Shown here one piece after another: positions 6,430 to 7,996 of a stretch of DNA of 7,996 bases. Both the position numbers and the translations under genes were made by a program. The notes below the pieces were generated by a model that saw only the letters and a program-made list of their open reading frames with translations, was not told where the DNA came from and made no database searches. This DNA is from Candidatus Aphodoplasma excrementigallinarum (GTDB lineage: Bacteria > Bacillota > Clostridia > UBA1381 > UMGS1253): assembly GCA_018713805.1 (NCBI GenBank), contig DVOF01000119.1, positions 1 to 7,996 of the forward strand. Reading direction: 5' to 3'. How positions within the stretch are numbered: position 1 is the stretch's first letter; each line of letters starts with the position of its first letter.

Positions 6430-6798
6430 ATGGCAGTCTGGTATCACGGCGCGAACCTGCGCCTGACCGTTTTGCGGGCGGGCAGCACGGTGACAAAGAA
6501 CAAAGCGCTGGCAGAGGCGTTTTCGCACAGGCCGTCTGTCCTGTGCATGGAGGATAGCGGCGAAATCGTCCACAACGGCAGGGAGGCCGGATTCCTTTAC
6601 TGTATAGACGAGCCGGCCGAAGAAGGGCGGGACGTGTACCCGCATCCGCGCTCATCCATGGAGGCGGGGCTTGAGTTTTTGACCGCGCGGCCGTTGCGGC
6701 TGCGCCTGATTGAAACTGTGCCGCCGCCGACAGAGGAGGAGGCTCAGGCCGCGGGACAGGTTATAGAAGAGCGGCTGCGCACGCAGAACAAACCATAA
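6430..6798 (+). CDS. Small YHG-motif protein, possibly ADP-ribosyltransferase-like
   Basis: This is a 122-residue protein that I do not recognise as a named family. The start is ATG at 6430, with GGGAGG (6414-6419) 10 bases upstream; an in-frame ATG at 6373 has no ribosome site. Visible features are WYHG at residues 4-7, GSTVTKNKALAEAFSH at 18-33, GFLYCIDEP at 54-62, DVYPHP at 68-73 and TARPLRLRL at 85-93, ending in a charged helix. The order and spacing (YHG; a T/V-T strand followed by an alanine-rich helix; a Y-x-I-x-E-P strand; a late R-x-L-R strand) resemble rifamycin ADP-ribosyltransferase (Arr), whose members carry YHGT, YIVEP and REPLR. H6 and D68 would then be candidate active-site residues. 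This is inference from remembered family patterns. It is the last gene of the operon, 63 bases behind the VanZ-family gene and just before the terminator. Confidence 0.75.
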   Translation: MAVWYHGANLRLTVLRAGSTVTKNKALAEAFSHRPSVLCMEDSGEIVHNGREAGFLYCIDEPAEEGRDVYPHPRSSMEAGLEFLTARPLRLRLIETVPPPTEEEAQAAGQVIEERLRTQNKP

Positions 6799-6799
6799 A

Positions 6800-6828
6800 C
6801 CCCCATGCGGGAAGATACCGCATGGGGG
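6800..6828. terminator. Bidirectional rho-independent terminator
   Basis: A perfect 11-base stem CCCCCATGCGG / CCGCATGGGGG encloses a 7-base loop. On the plus strand a T-rich stretch with two A and two C interruptions follows (6830-6843), ending transcription of the operon that starts at glyA. On the minus strand the hairpin begins 3 bases after the queG stop codon and is followed by TTTATGGTTTG. It sits exactly between two convergent genes and plausibly serves both. Confidence 0.9.
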
Positions 6829-6831
6829 CAT

Positions 6832-7689
6832 TTATTTCTTTTTCACAATTTCAACATTGCGCAAAAGCGTCTTCCGCCCGCGCCACGCAAACGCATGGCC
6901 GCCGTATTCCGTGCGGAACGCCGCGTCGGAGCGCAGATTGTCCGGACGCAGGTCGTATAATGTGGGGCGGAATTCGTCAATGTCTGTAATGGGAACCGAT
7001 TGGTTGTGCGGGCATACGTCGCTGCATATGTCGCACCCCCACGCCATGCCGGCGCGCTTGACAACAGCCTGTTCCTCCTCGGACAGCGCGCCCTTCTTTT
7101 GAAGCAGATACGACGCGCAGCGCGCTGCATCAAAACCGTGCGCAAACGCTTGTCCCGGGCACGCTTCCGCGCACCGCCCGCACCCGGCGCACCCGCCTTG
7201 CAGCGGTGCGTCTGCCGCAAGCGGCAGGTCGGTCACAATTCCGCCCAGGAAGATATACGAGCCGTACACCGGATGAATCAGCAGATGGTTACGCCCGAAT
7301 ATGCCGAGGCCCGCCTGGTAGGCCAGATATTTGTCGCACAGCGGCGACGTGTCGCAAAAAATATAGCGTTCAAACGCGCCGAAATCGGCTTCCAGGCGTG
7401 CGCACAGAGCGGCCAGCTTTTCTTTCACGACCGTGTGGTAGTCCGTCCCGCGCGCGTACTTTGACACGTTGCCGGGCGTGCGGCCGCAAAAGTAGTTAAA
7501 GGCGCACATGATAACGGACCTCGCGCCCGGCACAAAATCAAACGGCGAAACGCGCTGCTCCGGCGGCGCGGTGAACGGCGTATCGTACGATGAAAGAATG
7601 TCATATAACTCGGGATAGACGCGCGCTTCGCACACGCCGATGGCCGAAATGTGCAATTCTTTGGCATATTGTTTGAGTTTTTCCTTCAC
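6832..7689 (-). CDS. queG: Epoxyqueuosine reductase, short form
   Basis: The QueG family performs the last step of queuosine synthesis in tRNA, reducing epoxyqueuosine with a cobalamin cofactor and two 4Fe-4S clusters. The 285-residue product shows the DUF1730 region with the catalytic aspartate D113 in FCDTSP, then QAGLGIFGRNHLL (family AGLGWxGKN) and GS...LGGIVTD. The ferredoxin-like part has C167-x2-C170-x2-C173-x3-C177-P, RCASYL with C191, and GCDICSDVCPHN with C219, C222 and C226. E. coli QueG is about 379 residues; the C-terminal HEAT-repeat part is absent here, as in many clostridial members. GTG at 7689 is chosen as the start because GGGAGG lies 8 bases before it; the GTG three codons earlier overlaps that site. 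It follows the XRE gene after 24 bases. A related iron-sulfur protein of other function is possible but less likely. Confidence 0.88.
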   Translation of the reverse strand: MKEKLKQYAKELHISAIGVCEARVYPELYDILSSYDTPFTAPPEQRVSPFDFVPGARSVIMCAFNYFCGRTPGNVSKYARGTDYHTVVKEKLAALCARLEADFGAFERYIFCDTSPLCDKYLAYQAGLGIFGRNHLLIHPVYGSYIFLGGIVTDLPLAADAPLQGGCAGCGRCAEACPGQAFAHGFDAARCASYLLQKKGALSEEEQAVVKRAGMAWGCDICSDVCPHNQSVPITDIDEFRPTLYDLRPDNLRSDAAFRTEYGGHAFAWRGRKTLLRNVEIVKKK

Positions 7690-7713
7690 GGCGCGCACCT
7701 CCCTTCTGACTTT

Positions 7714-7962
7714 TTAGAAAACAAATTTGGCCAGAAACCACAGCGCGCTGATAAACAGTACCGTTATGGCTGCCGTCGCCGCGATAATGGAAATTATGGC
7801 GATTGCCTTTCGGGTCTCTTTGCTGAGGCCGCCTTTTTCCTGCGCTGGCACGGCTGTCACGGGCTCGCGGCCCGTGAGGATATAGTCCGCGCTGACGTCA
7901 TAAATCTGCGCCAGTTTTATGACGTTGTCTACGTCGGGCTTTCCCTGGCCGGTATCACATAG
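7714..7962 (-). pseudogene. XRE-type regulator with membrane tail, 5' part missing
   Basis: The readable part encodes about 82 residues on the minus strand, ending in TAA at 7714-7716. It begins GQGKPDVDNVIKLAQIYDVS, the recognisable last third of an XRE/Cro helix-turn-helix domain (family pattern WExGKxKPDxxxLxxLAxxYxVS), continues with ADYILTGREP, a linker (VPAQEKGGLSKETRK) and one C-terminal membrane helix at about residues 53-79, a common clostridial architecture. The conserved tryptophan codon expected at 7957-7959 reads TGT. Upstream the frame closes with TAA at 7963-7965, and all three minus frames carry stops in the remaining 31 bases. The first half of the DNA-binding domain is therefore absent from this window. 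It may be a broken gene, a frameshift or an assembly end; the C-terminal identity itself is well supported. Confidence 0.75.
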
Positions 7963-7996
7963 TTAAAGATATTGGTATCATTCAATCAATTTTGCC

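Noticed and set aside
6395..6466. Small plus-strand frame of 23 codons overlapping the start of the YHG gene (a possible leader peptide)
   Set aside because: Its ATG has no ribosome binding site at suitable distance, and the GGGAGG within it is better explained as the site for the ATG at 6430.
5956..6645. A 229-codon open frame on the minus strand across the VanZ-family and YHG genes
   Set aside because: It spans two well-supported plus-strand genes and their gap, has a composition typical of shadow frames (Arg, Pro, Gln) and shows no family signature.

Overview
The window looks like ordinary chromosome from a GC-rich member of the Firmicutes, probably class Clostridia. The evidence is GC-rich coding DNA, strong GGAGG-type ribosome binding sites before nearly every gene, AT-rich promoters with near-consensus sigma-A boxes, and a gene content (split ThrE/YjjPB exporter, VanZ-family protein, short QueG, XRE regulator with a membrane tail) common in gut Clostridia. 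The lineage is an inference. No phage, CRISPR, rRNA or tRNA gene was seen.

Layout. Positions 50-2805 carry a leftward (minus) block read in the order yjjP - yjjB - AraC-type regulator - nth. The two exporter subunits overlap by 4 bases; the regulator follows after 75 bases, probably with its own promoter, and nth starts 6 bases after it. Positions 2950-6798 carry a rightward (plus) block: glyA, a PfkB-family sugar-phosphate kinase, a YkgJ-type cysteine-cluster protein, a VanZ-family membrane protein and a small protein with a YHG motif. This block ends at a strong hairpin (6800-6828) shared with the convergent queG. Positions 6832-7962 hold queG and, upstream of it, the 3' part of an XRE regulator gene whose DNA-binding half is missing at the right edge of the window.

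The control centre is the interval 2806-2949. It holds two back-to-back promoters whose -35 boxes (TTGTCA on each strand) are the two arms of one 15-base palindrome, each placed exactly 17 bases from a TATAAT box. A second perfect 14-base palindrome sits at the predicted glyA start point. The exporter and the glyA operon are therefore probably expressed from a common, possibly co-regulated, site.

The glyA operon mixes one-carbon metabolism with a sugar-phosphate kinase and proteins of unknown role. The exporter belongs to a family linked to threonine/serine or dicarboxylate export, and SHMT consumes serine, so coupling of the two divergent units would make metabolic sense, though this is inference. 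The most unusual items are the shared-palindrome promoter pair, the small YHG protein that resembles an Arr-type ADP-ribosyltransferase in layout, and the abrupt break in the XRE gene at about 7957.
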